Positions 26,204 to 38,994 of a stretch of 64,000 nucleotides of DNA are shown here, piece after piece. Source of the DNA: Burhinus oedicnemus (taxonomy: Eukaryota > Chordata > Aves > Charadriiformes > Burhinidae); the NCBI GenBank assembly GCA_008921705.1, contig VFFE01006872.1, positions 484,100-548,099 of the forward strand, written 5' to 3'. Position numbers and translations under genes: made by a program. The notes under the pieces were generated by a model, which saw only the letters and a list, made by a program, of their open reading frames with translations, was not told the origin of the DNA and did no database searches. The first letter of the stretch is position 1. The number at the start of each line of letters is the position of its first letter.

Positions 26204-26337
26204 ATGCATATTCCCTGTTGACGTCCCACTCCACCTTGATATCCTCATGGTCACACTAGTGACCATATGGCCGCATAAGCACTAGCGTGACCACATGGAT
26301 ATCAAGGCAGAGGGGAACATCAACAGGGAATATGCAT
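26204..26337 (-). repeat. Long imperfect inverted repeat (hairpin)
   Basis: Arms of 57 bp (26204-26260 and 26281-26337) flank a 20-bp spacer. They match at 48 of 57 positions without gaps. The outer 18 bp are identical, and weaker pairing with a small bulge continues for about 12 bp outside. Of the nine differences, seven are transitions at 26222, 26225, 26232, 26233, 26246, 26247 and 26255. The left arm always carries C or A there, so an RNA of the minus strand would pair all seven as G:U, leaving two mispairs in 57. It could be a fold-back MITE or a local inverted duplication, or a source of hairpin RNA. No second copy is in the window. Confidence 0.85.
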
Positions 26338-27032
26338 ATGGGGAAAGAGGAGGAGGCAGGAGATTGACTCAGTGGTGATCACAGAACCTCTTGGACATAC
26401 AGCTGATGGTGCATGAGTCCACACGTCTTCCGGAAAGTCACAAAAGCCAAGTGGCCCTGGCCCAGCCACCTCTACCTCTTGCCATATCATGGTTTTGGAG
26501 GCAGAGTAAAGATGCCCTGGAGGTTTAGTACTAGGGACAAGATGTTTGTGAACATGTCAGGGCTCTTCTGCCAGGTGGCTAAGATGATTTTTCAGTCACC
26601 TTGCATCATGCGAACGGGGGGTCTTGATCAAGCCCAGGTTGTATGCGCGTGCTCAGGCTGCCCAGTGTTTTGGAGTACTGATGTTCAGACACCAAAAGAA
26701 ATGTTGAATTGAATCCTGCTTTCTCCTTAGCGCAGTATTGATCTTTAAATAGGAAAAGACCAAACCGGAAACTCTATATCCATGGAAACATGGAGCTTAG
26801 CTCCTGCGACTCAACAAGCACAACAGTAATTATTTTGCTGTCATTTCTACAACTTCATAGCTTAATGGTATTAAGAGACCCTCAGCTCCCCTGGTTGATT
26901 ATTATCTGTCATTTATGGTTAAATAATACTGTCAAAAGAATATCACTGACTGAAATTTTATGTTCCCACTTCAAAAATAATACTTATCATATACTATTGT
27001 ATTAAGCAGTATTTGAGGTTTTAAAATTAGGT

Positions 27033-27067
<35 letters not shown>

Positions 27068-27068
27068 T
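27033..27068. repeat. (AG)n microsatellite
   Basis: About 13 uninterrupted AG units are followed by ACAGACAG. The purine-rich strand is the plus strand. Confidence 0.95.
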
Positions 27069-30000
27069 GGATATTTTGTCTCTTTTTTCCCTTTAGTAAT
27101 TTTCAAAATGGAGACACAAACATGTTCTGTAGTTTTATTATAACCCTGATAGAGCCTGTTAGCTAAATTTCGTCTTTCCCTGGCTGTCAGGTTGGTTTTT
27201 CACTCAGCGGTGAAGGACGCTTTTTGTAAATTGGAAACAAAAACACTGTTTCAAAACTGAAAAGGCAACAAGAATACCTCTGGCAGGACCAATTTATGCA
27301 TAAAGACTGCTTTTTTACTGCAGTGTCAATACTGATGGAACTGGTTTTAACAGAGAGCAGAATTGCTCCTGTTAATGATAGCTTGTTTGGCTTATCTCAG
27401 AGCTTTGGGGGGACCATATAAACAGGAGGGGGCTGAGGTAAGTGGTTCTCAACTGAACATGACCAAGCTTTGGGTGACAGGAAGTTTCTTCTTTTAAATA
27501 AAAGGTGTTTTACTGTATTGGATCCCATGGTATTGTTTACTTCATAAATATGCACTTACTCATATTGAGGAAGACTGTTTCATTCCACTTGTGGAACAAA
27601 CTAGCTTTAGATAGAGTATTTTTCACCAGCTTTGTAATAAGTTGATGTCAGGCTAAAGACAGCATTGGAAAACCTGTATTGAATCCTGGGGAGAAGAAAT
27701 GAGAAGGTCTGATTTCCTTACCAGAGCCTGCAGGATGCTCCCTAAGTGTAACAAGTGGTACTGCAACTTGCAACACAAAGGGCTCATAAACAAGGGAACC
27801 TTTATTGCAGAAAAGTTTCCACTGCAGCGAGTTCTCAAATGGTCCATAAAAGGGCAGAAACTGGCTCTTTCATTTCAGAAAAATAAAATGCCTTCCCACT
27901 TGATAGCACAAATAGTAGAACACGAAGCCAGCTCTTGTTTAAGGTGTTTACAGGATTAGGCACACACCAGAGAACGGGAGTGGAGTAGGGCAAGGGAGGA
28001 GCCCACGCCTCCTCGGATTGCTGCGTCATGTACCTGGACCCAGAAGATCCATTCAGGATTTATGTTAAAAAAAGCAAACAAACAACACCTTAATGGTTTA
28101 AAAAGCACTGGCAAAAGAGAAGTACCAGGAAATGTGCTGGTTTTGTTGCAGCCTGACAAAAAGAGAAGGCCTTTAATTTTAAGAGTTCCAGGGCTGCTTT
28201 TTTTTTTTTCAGTTATTCGCATGAGAAAATAACTAGGCATTCCAACGACATCATTTGGCAGAAATGAAATCTAAGTGCTCCAATTTGAGTTTCAATAAAT
28301 CAGTACTAGAATTGGCTCTGTCACTCTATAAACTCTTGGGCATTAGCTTTTATACCCTTTTGGAACTGTCTGGCTGCACTCTTAAGCACGCTGATCATGA
28401 CGCAGTGATGTTTTCATCATGACATGTTCTAATCCAAAAAAAAAAAAAGGCAGGAGAATATTTGTATTGCTCCCCTCCCCCCCCAAAGATGAGTAGGTTT
28501 TTAATGGTTTTGTTACAGCATAATGAAAATCGAATAGTTTGTTTAACATTTCCAGGATTTCCTTTCTTTTCTTTTTTTTTTTTTAATTTTAATTATTTGG
28601 AAAAATAAAAAGGCAATATGATACCATGCAGCAGCCACTGCTGTTAACATGATCTTTCTGTAATAGTATGTGGAAAGAATGCACAACAAAGGAACTAGAA
28701 AAGCTTTGTAAATATACATTGCCCATTTTGGCAGACAATGAACCTGCCTGATTATCTTTCTGCTACTGCTGTAAACGATATTGTCCTTCTATTGAACAGA
28801 TGCAAGCCGTTCTGAATCCAATTAAAGGCTTCTCAGGTGTGCCCATATGAGCAAATTTTGGATGCTGAGGTGCATGTGCACTGGTGCAGCAGGTATTTCT
28901 GTTGTAAAAGCTATGAAGGCCTGGGTATAAGTGTGTGTATCTTAGAGGGACTATGTGTTTTTCCAGCGTAGACGTTGTCAGAGGCTCTTGGTATCAGAGA
29001 ATATGAAAAGCATTATTGTTTCTCTAAATGTTATGGCAAAAGCATGAATGGAATTACAGCATTTCTAAATATTTTGCCTAATTAGTCTGTTGGGAAGAAT
29101 TTGAACTCCACTTGTCCTGGATGTGAATGCAAAGTATTGACTAAACCCGAAACGCTCTTGCTGGCCATTGGGAAGGCCCAGGGTCAGTATCACCAGATAG
29201 CTGCAAATCCCAAAGGACACTTTTCATGAAACCCTCCTTCCTAGCCTTTGCATTCATGAGGGTTTTTTGACTTTGAACCGGAAGTGTCTCAGATTACAAG
29301 CCCAGGTCTTCCTCCCCTGGCTTAGAACAAATGAAACTGGAGGCATAAGCCATTTCAGTAGGAAGTAACCCAGGAAAGGATTATATCCCTATAAAGCAGC
29401 TATGCCCTGTTAGGCCTAGCCCCAACAGCTGTGTTCCCCTCTGCTGTTTCTGTTGGAGGGGCACCCTCTGATACACCATTCCCCAGCTGATGCAAAACCA
29501 AAGCTTACTTTCTGTGGTAGAAAAAGTGGCTGCTTTCCCACAGGAGAGAATAGACAGAGCTAGGGACTATGACTGCCATTCCATAGCCATTACTAGCAGG
29601 GCTGGAAATGGTGGAGCGATGAGAGATCAAAGGGTTTTATCATTGTGACACAGGTTTAAAAAGAAAAGGTTCTTAAATGCTCTATCTGCCTTTGGTCCAC
29701 TGCTACAGCTATCAACACAGCCACAATAACAGTGAGCGGCGGTGGTCAGGTTTGCCAACAGAGACATGGCCCTCTTCATAGAGAGGTCTCCCTGGGATCT
29801 TCCAGTTCTTGGGAAACTCTGGAGGATGATGCGAGCCCTCCTCACTGCCTTTCTGCCAACACTAGACAGCTCTGCAGAACATGGGTGCATCTGCACAGGT
29901 CTCTGTACCTTTTCAGTGTAAATCTCATTTAAACAAATCCTGCATCCACTTGGTAGGGCACATCCTTCCCAGATGCTTCATCACATTATGTCTGCAAGAA

Positions 30001-33000
30001 CTGGGAGCCAGCAAAGGAGAGAAGCGGGATGATGGGGGAGCTCAGAGGTAGGGAGAGGGCATAGCAACAACTTTAAAGCCACTGATGAAGTGAAGCCAGA
30101 TAAGTTTGACCTCATTCTTCCTAGGTGGGTAGATAACAGACCTCCCGTTGCTGACTTCTCTTCCATTAGAAGGAGAGCCACTTACTCTCCTTTCCAGAAT
30201 TTGTCCTGGTTGGTTGAGAGAGGGTCTTCTGCTATGTGTGATACACAGAAAGTCCTGGATGCCAAAAGCTTTTCCAGCTACCTCGTTCTGGGTGACACTT
30301 TGGTTGTCCCTTAGGTGTCTGCCTGTTGCAGAACATCTGGACTGTAGTCGCCTAGAGATGAATCTCCCTCTCTCAGCTTGAACAGCCAATATAGGCACTG
30401 ATCACTTTCAGAGCAGGGAAGGCCCAGAACTCGGAAAGAAAAAATATCCCACTACTTCTTATCCACAAGGAAGTGAAAAATACACATGCTGTTGTGTGTG
30501 GTGTGCAAGTCTGCATGCACTTAACTGCCGTGAACATGGGTTAACCTGCTGTCACCTGGTGAACAAATCAACAATCTCCTAAAAGATTCTGTTCCCACTA
30601 GGTTGACTTCTGCCTCCCACTGCTGTTCCCCTCCTCCTCGCCCTCCTGGCCAGCCCGAATCTTCCCTTACCTCGTCTCTGTTTCAACCAACCCTTTACCC
30701 CGCCAGGGAACAGAAAGTCCCAGCCTCCCACCTCCGACTTTCCCACTTTCAATTTATACCTCATCCAGTTTCTGCAAAGACCGCTCCCCCTCTCCTGCAG
30801 CTGGGTCCCTGCCTTGCTCCCTGCCAGCCTTGCTGCTGCAGGGGGCTGCGCTCCTGCCTCTCCAGGCTGAGGGTCCTGCTAACTGGTGCCAGAGGTAGGC
30901 AGTGTGAGCAGGACCTGCTGCTGGCTAACTGTCCCCGTGGAGAGGCTGGGACAAGGCAGCACTATCTCACTGATAGCATAGAGCAAGATTACAAAGAAAT
31001 TGCAGATTCAACATGCAGAGGAAGCAAAATGGTCTTGCTGAGTTCACGGGAAGTTTTACTGCTTACTGTGGAGAAGCTGGCTTATCTTCCACTTACATTT
31101 TCACACCATAACATGAATGGACTTGCAGGGCAGTGACAATTCTTCCAAGTCACCTTTTTATGATTCTCTGAAAACACATGGTGTGAAGGCTTGGCTCTAT
31201 GAAAGGTACACCTGGCATCAAGGTGGCACCTAGAGTCACTTTAAATAGTAGCCAGGTATGCTCTAGAGTCCCCTAGTTCCTATGCATTCAGAGAGCTAAC
31301 CTCCTATAATCCATGCTGGGTGTGTTAAGAATCATGTATACTGTGAAGATGGATTTGTTACACTCAAATAAATAAATACCTAGGAAATAAGCATGTTGAA
31401 AAATTCAGAAAAATGAGTGTGAGGAATCAAAATTAGCGAGGAACTAAAACTGGCAAAAATGCCTACTTAAGCGAGAAACAGCCAAGAAATCCTGTATTAG
31501 TGAAGCTTGTTAAATTAGCAACCTGTTGTGTCTGATATTGTAAGGCTATTAGCAGTCTTCCCACTTCACTGTGCTACACTGGGCTTGTTAATGTATGCTT
31601 CAGCCCTGTGATTACTTTTTCATGCAATTTTAACATGTGAATTTCTTCTTTAATTTACTGTGGCCAGGGATAATTCTCTGAAAAGAGAGGAGAGGGTATT
31701 GCCAGGTAAGGTGTTCAGTATTTAAAAAGCATCTTTTAGCCACAGCCATCATGTAATGTTATCAGTAAAATGTCAGTGGTTTTTTATGCTTAGAGTAGGA
31801 AATAAACATGAGATCTTAGATGCCTCGGTGAGGTTACGCTTGCCAAATGCAGGCACTTCAGGAGACTCTTTGATTTCAGAACCTCTTCTTCTTGAGTCAA
31901 GTAAACCACCGATCTGTCTCACTTCTACACGTAGCCCATGTTTGTGGTGAACTATTCTTTGGTTATATTCTCATGTGCCTGAAGGCTTCTACCTAAGAGC
32001 TGAAATTTGTTTTATTTCAGGAAGCTGTCTAGATAGGGTTACAGCAAACGGCCCGTGGCAATCCTTAATGCTAATCTTTCACACACTTCAGAACATTAGG
32101 TTAAAGGGAGGACAAATACCTTACTTGCTTGTGTAAATGATATGTTCCTCCTTTCACTCACCAAGATTTTATGCGTAAAAGTGAGGATATGGCCATTAAG
32201 CACATCTTTTCTGTAACTGCTGGTAATCAGTTAACTGCTGCTAATCATGATCAGGCAGCACAAGTGTGCGTTATGCCATCAGGTCTGCATGCAAATCTTG
32301 TCCTTCAGGACAGGACTCAGAGGTAAAGTTTCCACTCCTAGTGTTTCTCAGACTTCCCGAGCACACACTGACTTTGGGCCATCTTTTCAAGAGTGTACCA
32401 TGGTGTAGGATGCCTCATTTCTGAGCTATCAAGTTGAGATGCCTGGGAATTTCTTTTTGGACCAAAGGAGTCCTCAGAGTAGCACCTGCAATTGGTGGCT
32501 GCCCAGCAGAAATTCAGGCTCAAGTGAACCCTGCTTGAAGTCATGCAGAATGGTTTCTGCTTTTGAAAATGCTGGCTTCCATCTCGCTTTTCTTCCTGGA
32601 AATTTCTCAAATATCCCTCATCAGGTGATAATTTGGCTGATAAGTCTTTCTAGTCTCTTTGGGCTGTTTCTGTTTGATACGCAAGGTGACTGAAAGTGTC
32701 AAACTTCAGCAAATTTAAATTAAGCACAAACTGCTTTTTCTTACTTGGTAACATAGGCTATTTTTTAAGTTCAAAGGGGCTCTTCTGACTCCTTGGGTGT
32801 GTACCTGAGTTACTGAGTCCATGCCTAGAAGTAGGGAATAAGAAACACGAATAGATAGCATGGGGAGGCATTGATTCTTCTTCATTTGTAAAATTGACTG
32901 TTTAACAAGTCTTTTGTAACAGTGACTTCTGGGACCGAGTCCATCCGGGATAAATAACTTTTATATAACATTTGGGGTCTAAATTAAGAGCTGGATTCTG

Positions 33001-34328
33001 CTTTTGGCTGCCCCTCCCTAAGTAAGAGAGCAGAGAAGCACAGATGGTAGAAAAGCTCAATGTAAAGTAGTGACCTTATACGCAGTATGACTGCCCAGCC
33101 AACAAATCTGCTCTTTGCACTAGAAGATATTGCTCATGTAGCAGACTGTACACTGAGGCAGCTTTTAGCAGCTAGAAAATAGCTAGTGGGCTATTTCTTG
33201 TGTTAGCATATGCATGCATTGTCCTCAGCAGCAAAAGCAGCTGCTGATACAATGTGCAATCAGTTGGTGGTGCAAAGAGGAGCAAGGAGCTCCTAGCTGC
33301 CTGGTACACAAACTGGCCTTCAGTGATTGTGCTCTTTATGAACTGGGGTCCCCAGAATCTCTGTTCTTTGCTAACTGGGGCAGGATGCAGGATCAGGATG
33401 ATCCCTAACACTTCAATGACAACAGTCAATTGTTTTCAATACTTCTGTGCAGGATTGGGCTCATCTTCTTTTTGCTGATTGGGTTTCATTTTGAAGACTA
33501 GGGAGCGAGTGTACCTCCTGCTGGAAAAAGGCCTTCCAGTCCAAACAGTGCAGTCAACTGACTGCCCTTGCATGGTAGGTCTTCACCAAATGGGGAATAA
33601 AAACAAAGGGAAGGAATATGTGACCTTCCAACCTTAAGCTCTGCATGCCATGTGGCTGGTGGGAGGCATTAGCAAGGCTCCACTGTTCATTGTTGTGGGT
33701 GTCTTTACGAACATTAGTGACAGAGAGCCAGCGGGCTAGCAGTAAACACAGATAAGCACCAAAATCCACATTAACACTTCTCCACTCCACTGACAACAGA
33801 AAAGATATTGGAAGTGTTACTGTTTTTCAAAAGTTATGTGTTATGTGTTGAATTTGGTCTGCAAAGCAGAGGTATTTAGGGCCATGGTGACATAATATAT
33901 CCCATCGAGTAAGCAGTATTTGCAGGGAACTGTGTACAAGCCAGCTATATGTGTGCTCTAGCCCTACTTAAAATAAACCTACACATACTATCACTGTCTT
34001 ATTCTGGGAACCAGCTAAAGGGAACGAGGGCTGCAGCAGCTACATATCAGTATATACTGCACATACGCTGATTACTCCCACTCTTGTCACGGCCACTTCT
34101 ACTCAGCAGTTGCCAGTGTTGTGGCGAGGCATAACTCCTGATATTTTGGAGAATGCAGGAACAGGGTAGTCAATGTTTGCTTTGCACCCTCACTGTCGTC
34201 AACCTAGGTGATGGGTTTCCAGCTGTGTGTGCGCATGTAGAAGCAATACGTGTGCCCACAGGCAACTGGGTTAAAATTCCTTGCTGCTGTGGAGGAGAAG
34301 GGTGTATTTATTGACTGAGGGGCACCTG

Positions 34329-34372
34329 AACCCTGATCCAAGCTTCACTGAAGTCAGTGGGAATCTCTCTGA
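34329..34372. repeat. Relic of old palindromic repeat
   Basis: CCCTGATCCAAGCTTCACTG followed by AAGTCAGTGGGAATCTCTCT matches one half of the same palindromic family as the copy at 13310-13387, in the opposite arm orientation: 'CCTGATCCAAAGCCCATTGAAGTCAATGGGAATCTTTC'. The second arm is not clear. Confidence 0.5.
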
Positions 34373-37300
34373 TGGTGTTACAGTCGTAGTGTTACAATCC
34401 TAGAGATGGCAAAGCAGCAGTGGAAAATATGCATGATGTAGCAAAGGCTGCAAACCCGAATGCCAACCTCCCTTCTCCCAGTCCCCTCATTCTTTTCCAC
34501 ACAAGTGTGCTGGACGAGCTGGTAGAGATGAAAAAATAAATACTTTGGGATAATGATGCTGAGTCATTAACCATGTGATGGAAACAATTCATCCAGTTAT
34601 CACCAGCCAGCTCCACCTCCAGCCTCCCAGTAGCTGGGGGCTGCTAAAGTGCTGTCCCTCCTCCTCAGAGCCTTTTGTGCTACAAGTCCCTCTGTCCACA
34701 TGCACTCTGGTGTATGACTCATAACCCCGGGCACTGCATTAGCTACGATAATACTTTCTTCTCAGACCCTTTCATATCTAACACAGTTGGGAAAGTCTGA
34801 AATAAGTACTGTGGGGAGGGGAGAAAGATTAGCACCCAATTTCTTCTCTTTTATGTATCTAAATTAGTACCTGAAAACAAACTTTAAAAGGGACCTCAGC
34901 TTGGCCTCTACAATTGTAAGTCTCAATTTTCACATCTATTTCTGCAGATGCACCATCCTGGATATAGGTGCATACATACTGCAGATGCTAGTTTGCATAA
35001 GGAAAAGCTATTTGTGCAGTTTAGGAGGTGCGGGAAGAGCTTTTCTATATGCAGCCAACATCTAGTTTTTGAAAATGTGTCATTAAGTGGTAGTTTATCA
35101 CCGATTTTTTGCCTGCCTTCCTTCCAAAAGACTGTACGCGTGCAATTGAAATACTGTGTGAGCTGCTAGTTGGAACAGGATTTTCTGATTCTTCAGTAAT
35201 TTATATTTACTTCTATCTAACAATGAAAATTGCTTACAGTGCCCAACTTTCAGCCTACTATGGATTAAAATGCATTTTGGAAATCTCCCCAGATTCCTGG
35301 CACATTTATTACAACAACTCAAAAATACAGAGCATTTGGGATCTTTAATCTTCACATTCCTGTAACAAGAAAAGTTGTATAACCCATCTCTGAAGGACAA
35401 ATCCTCATGAAAATATTGTGACTATATACTGATAATAGGCTTTCTTCGTATTAAATCTCTCATCCATATTCAGTGAGGAAAAACCTCTCATTTTCTTGTA
35501 TTATAACATTTGTTTGTTTGTTGAAAAGCGCCCATGAAAACTCAGCAGCCTGTTTCTGAAGGTCCACTTTCCCCCTCCACCCCCCTTTTCCCTCCACGCA
35601 GCTGGCTTCCTGCGCTGGCGCAGCTTGTGGGTGGGCAATGACAGGATCAGGGCAGCGCCCGCTGGAGTGTGCCACCTGGGAGAGAGGCGAAGCCCAGGGG
35701 ATGGACAAGCAGGTGGAAACACAGGGTTAAAGTATAGCGCATGTGCTTCCTACTCTTCCCGATTTGGTGTACTTATCGGGGTCCTGGAAGGAGCAAGCTT
35801 TCTCTGGCAGAGGGCTTATGGGTCATTTCCATCCCTAACTTCAAGAGTACTAAAGTTAATGGCGTTTTATTGCTTCTTTTCCAGTTCACCTCTAATAACT
35901 TGGTCTCCGCACATTGCAGCTGCAGATAAAATATATACATGAAGGAAAATTCCACTGAACATATTGTTTTTCACTTTCTCCTTGTTGCCAAACACCGCTC
36001 TCAAAGCATGCAATGCCAAGTTACATATTATACATTAGTCCTCCTTCTTCTGTTCCTCGGTCCCATACCGAAACCTGTTTGTCGTCTGGAAGGGCAGCTG
36101 AAGAGCAAGAAACAAATGGATCATTCTTTTATGTGCACTCCAGATAGCAAAACAGCTGAGCTGGTCTGGTGACAAAGAGCTAGTATTAGAAAGCATAAAA
36201 TTTTCTGGAAAGGTGCGTTGTTCAGCAATCATCTATCTAATAAGTGATCTTTGGATGTGACGCAACATGAAAAAGTCTAGCTATTACTTGGATTCTTTCT
36301 GGGTACAGATACCGTGTATTGCCTGCCGAATTTGAGAAACCAAAGAGAATCTGTTTAAACTGGAACACTCTACTACGGATAATAAACAGTGGTTGTTGGT
36401 GACATTATGGGAAAAAATGAGATTGAACCTATCAGAACTTTAACGGGTTCAGTTCAAAACTTTGACAGTCATTTGCTGTGTGATATCTATATTTCTATTT
36501 TTAGCTATAGAAACAGCTAGATGTGTTGTTATCCTTGCCAAATGAAAGGATAGATATAAATCGTCTACAAAAAAATGAGATATGGGACTTCTGTTTATAT
36601 GATATAGAACAATTTCATTATTGTTAATTATTCATTTTGGTAGAACTACAAAGTGGTAAAAGCCTTTTATATTTTTTTAGAAAGATAGGAAAGAAAGTAA
36701 ACTTAAAGCATTCCAGTTTCTTTGGCATTTTCATATTGATAATGGGCTTGTACAGCTTCAAGTCTTAGAAATGCTTAGAGCCCCGGAAGTTAAGGTTAAA
36801 AAGGCAAATTTTGCCTTACCACTCTGCTAAAGGACATTTTTTGCTTCCTATGTATTTCTAAGTGCAATTTTTTCTTTCCAGTGTGGCTGTCTAAAAGCAC
36901 CAAAAATGCTACACAGGGTGGAGCTGCAGTTTCTTACAGTTAACTGAAATTCTGTTTCATTACTTTAATCATTTCTTTGTTGTTTTTGTATTGTGTGTTT
37001 GCCCCCTGGTTCTGCAGCGCACACTGACCTGCAGTAATGCTTTCATGAGTGTCCTGCTCGCATCTCTGCAGCGGGTGTAACACAGTTCCACAGCAGTTTA
37101 AGCCACCAAAAAGACAAGATTACAGTGATGCTGGTACTGCACTTCCACAGTTTATGCTAACGCTGCCACCAAAACCGTGATCTCACCTTGCCTCTGCTGC
37201 TCTTTATTCTCCACATGCTTGTTCCTCCCACCTCCGCTTACCAGTGCTAGCGTTTATTTGGCTGCTTGTTGAGCCAAACCATGGATTTGATCTGGCTGAA

Positions 37301-38954
37301 AATTAAGCAAGCCCCACAGCTCCTCCATGAACATAAACATGTGTGCGCACACACATGCATGCCTTCGGAATTACTGTGTAAGTGCTACCATAGGCTGCAG
37401 ACACAGGTCATCAAACAGTAAATAGTTTGGGCTTTGTCTTGTTTCCTCTTCACAGAGTGCCTGGCACACACAAAGCACTAGGCAAATAACAGCATTGCCA
37501 TGGAAATGATCATAGCCAGCAAAGATGATTGCTAATATTTATATCTTCTGATATTGAAGGAACTACTGAGAGATCATTGTATTGGTACTGCAGGTAAGTG
37601 AAAATGTCATGTCATTTAGTCATTGGCTACAGCTAAGACTTCAGCCTCTATCACACGTATTCTGCGCGCAGAGTTACACCAGCAGTGTTGTAGGGGGCTT
37701 TCTGTTGGCAGAGAAAATCCCTAGCGTGAACGCTGCCTGGAACACCACCAATGACTGCAGTGGTCTGTGACCACTGTGGAGAGGTTGTTCTCTCCACTGG
37801 TATCAATCTGTGTTATCGCAGTGTGCCGTGGGAGCGCTGGGCAGCACGGCTCCTTTGTGCACGGTTCCCTCTATGTGCATAGGAGTGGACAGTTCAGGCT
37901 CAGTTGAAACCGCTGCCCAAATAGGTGAGCAAACAAAGGAAGGCAGGATGTGGTCTTGCTGTTCTAATTTTACATCAGGGGATGTTGGCACAGTGTCGAG
38001 CATGAGTAGTTGGTGGTGCCAATGGAAACATGCCAATATTGTCAGCTGCTGCATTGCCAATATTGGAGGGGAAGAAGGTGTAAAGCACTGGGTATAATTA
38101 TGTGCATTACTGCCCTATTAACATGAAGTAGGTGTTTGGTACCTCCTATCTTATAATCTAGGTTTTCCATGAGAACTGGGAATGTGACACATTAAAGAAG
38201 TGCCAGCTGAAAGAAGTGATCTTGAGAATTACTGATTGTATCATATCCTCCGCACAATTTTGTGCAGGGAGGGAACTATGCAGACTCCACTGCTAAAAAC
38301 CAAGGAAAGGAATTGCTTGTTATGCCCTGAGTTACTCTGTTGCGAATAGCACAAGTTGTTCTGCCTCACAGACTTGTAACATCTTATTACACAATACAGA
38401 CAATTTCACATCCCATAAAGCAATGATACAGTTCATTGTTTCACGGTGTCCATTTTTTGTATCTAATTTCACTAGCGGAAATGGGAATTGCTAGAATAAT
38501 TTTTTTTGTGAATCAGCATTCACAACATCTCTGCAAGGGGCTATTTGACTTCCTACTTTCCTGCAGCTGTGATCTGTTTTGCTGTATCTTCCGCATATTG
38601 TTTTTCACACGCATTTGCTACAGAAATTGTTCTGTGACTGACCTAATCCTAACTTCTGTACATAGATCCTCACGTGTTGCTGATACAATATACTGTTCTG
38701 AAAGCAAAGTTCTGTTCTGATTCACCTCATTTTTGGTAGCATTGTCAATAATGTAATTGCCCTGCACACATTGCAAGTCTCAGTAAACGTGACAGCTAGA
38801 TCACCCTCCACTAAAAAAAGGTGTGACTCTTTCCCAGACACTTGTAGCTGCTGAAGCGAGTCTGAAAAACCTTATTTTAATGGGATGCACTGTTGAGGAT
38901 CACTGTGGTACCTCCTAGAGACATCCCCATTTTGTTTGCATTTGCTGGACAATA

Positions 38955-38994
38955 ATGTGTGCACGTGCACGTGTGTGTGTACACACACACACAC
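38955..38994. repeat. Alternating purine-pyrimidine tract (TG/CA)
   Basis: Forty bases alternate strictly between purine and pyrimidine, with CpG steps near the left end and a perfect 20-bp palindrome (GT)5(AC)5 at 38971-38990. The tract is a candidate for Z-DNA or cruciform extrusion. ACTCACAG follows. Confidence 0.9.

Noticed and set aside
30603..31136. 177-codon open frame on the plus strand
   Set aside because: The first half is Pro/Ser-rich from a CT-rich tract, and the second half has no recognisable motif or splice context. There is no reason to call it a gene.
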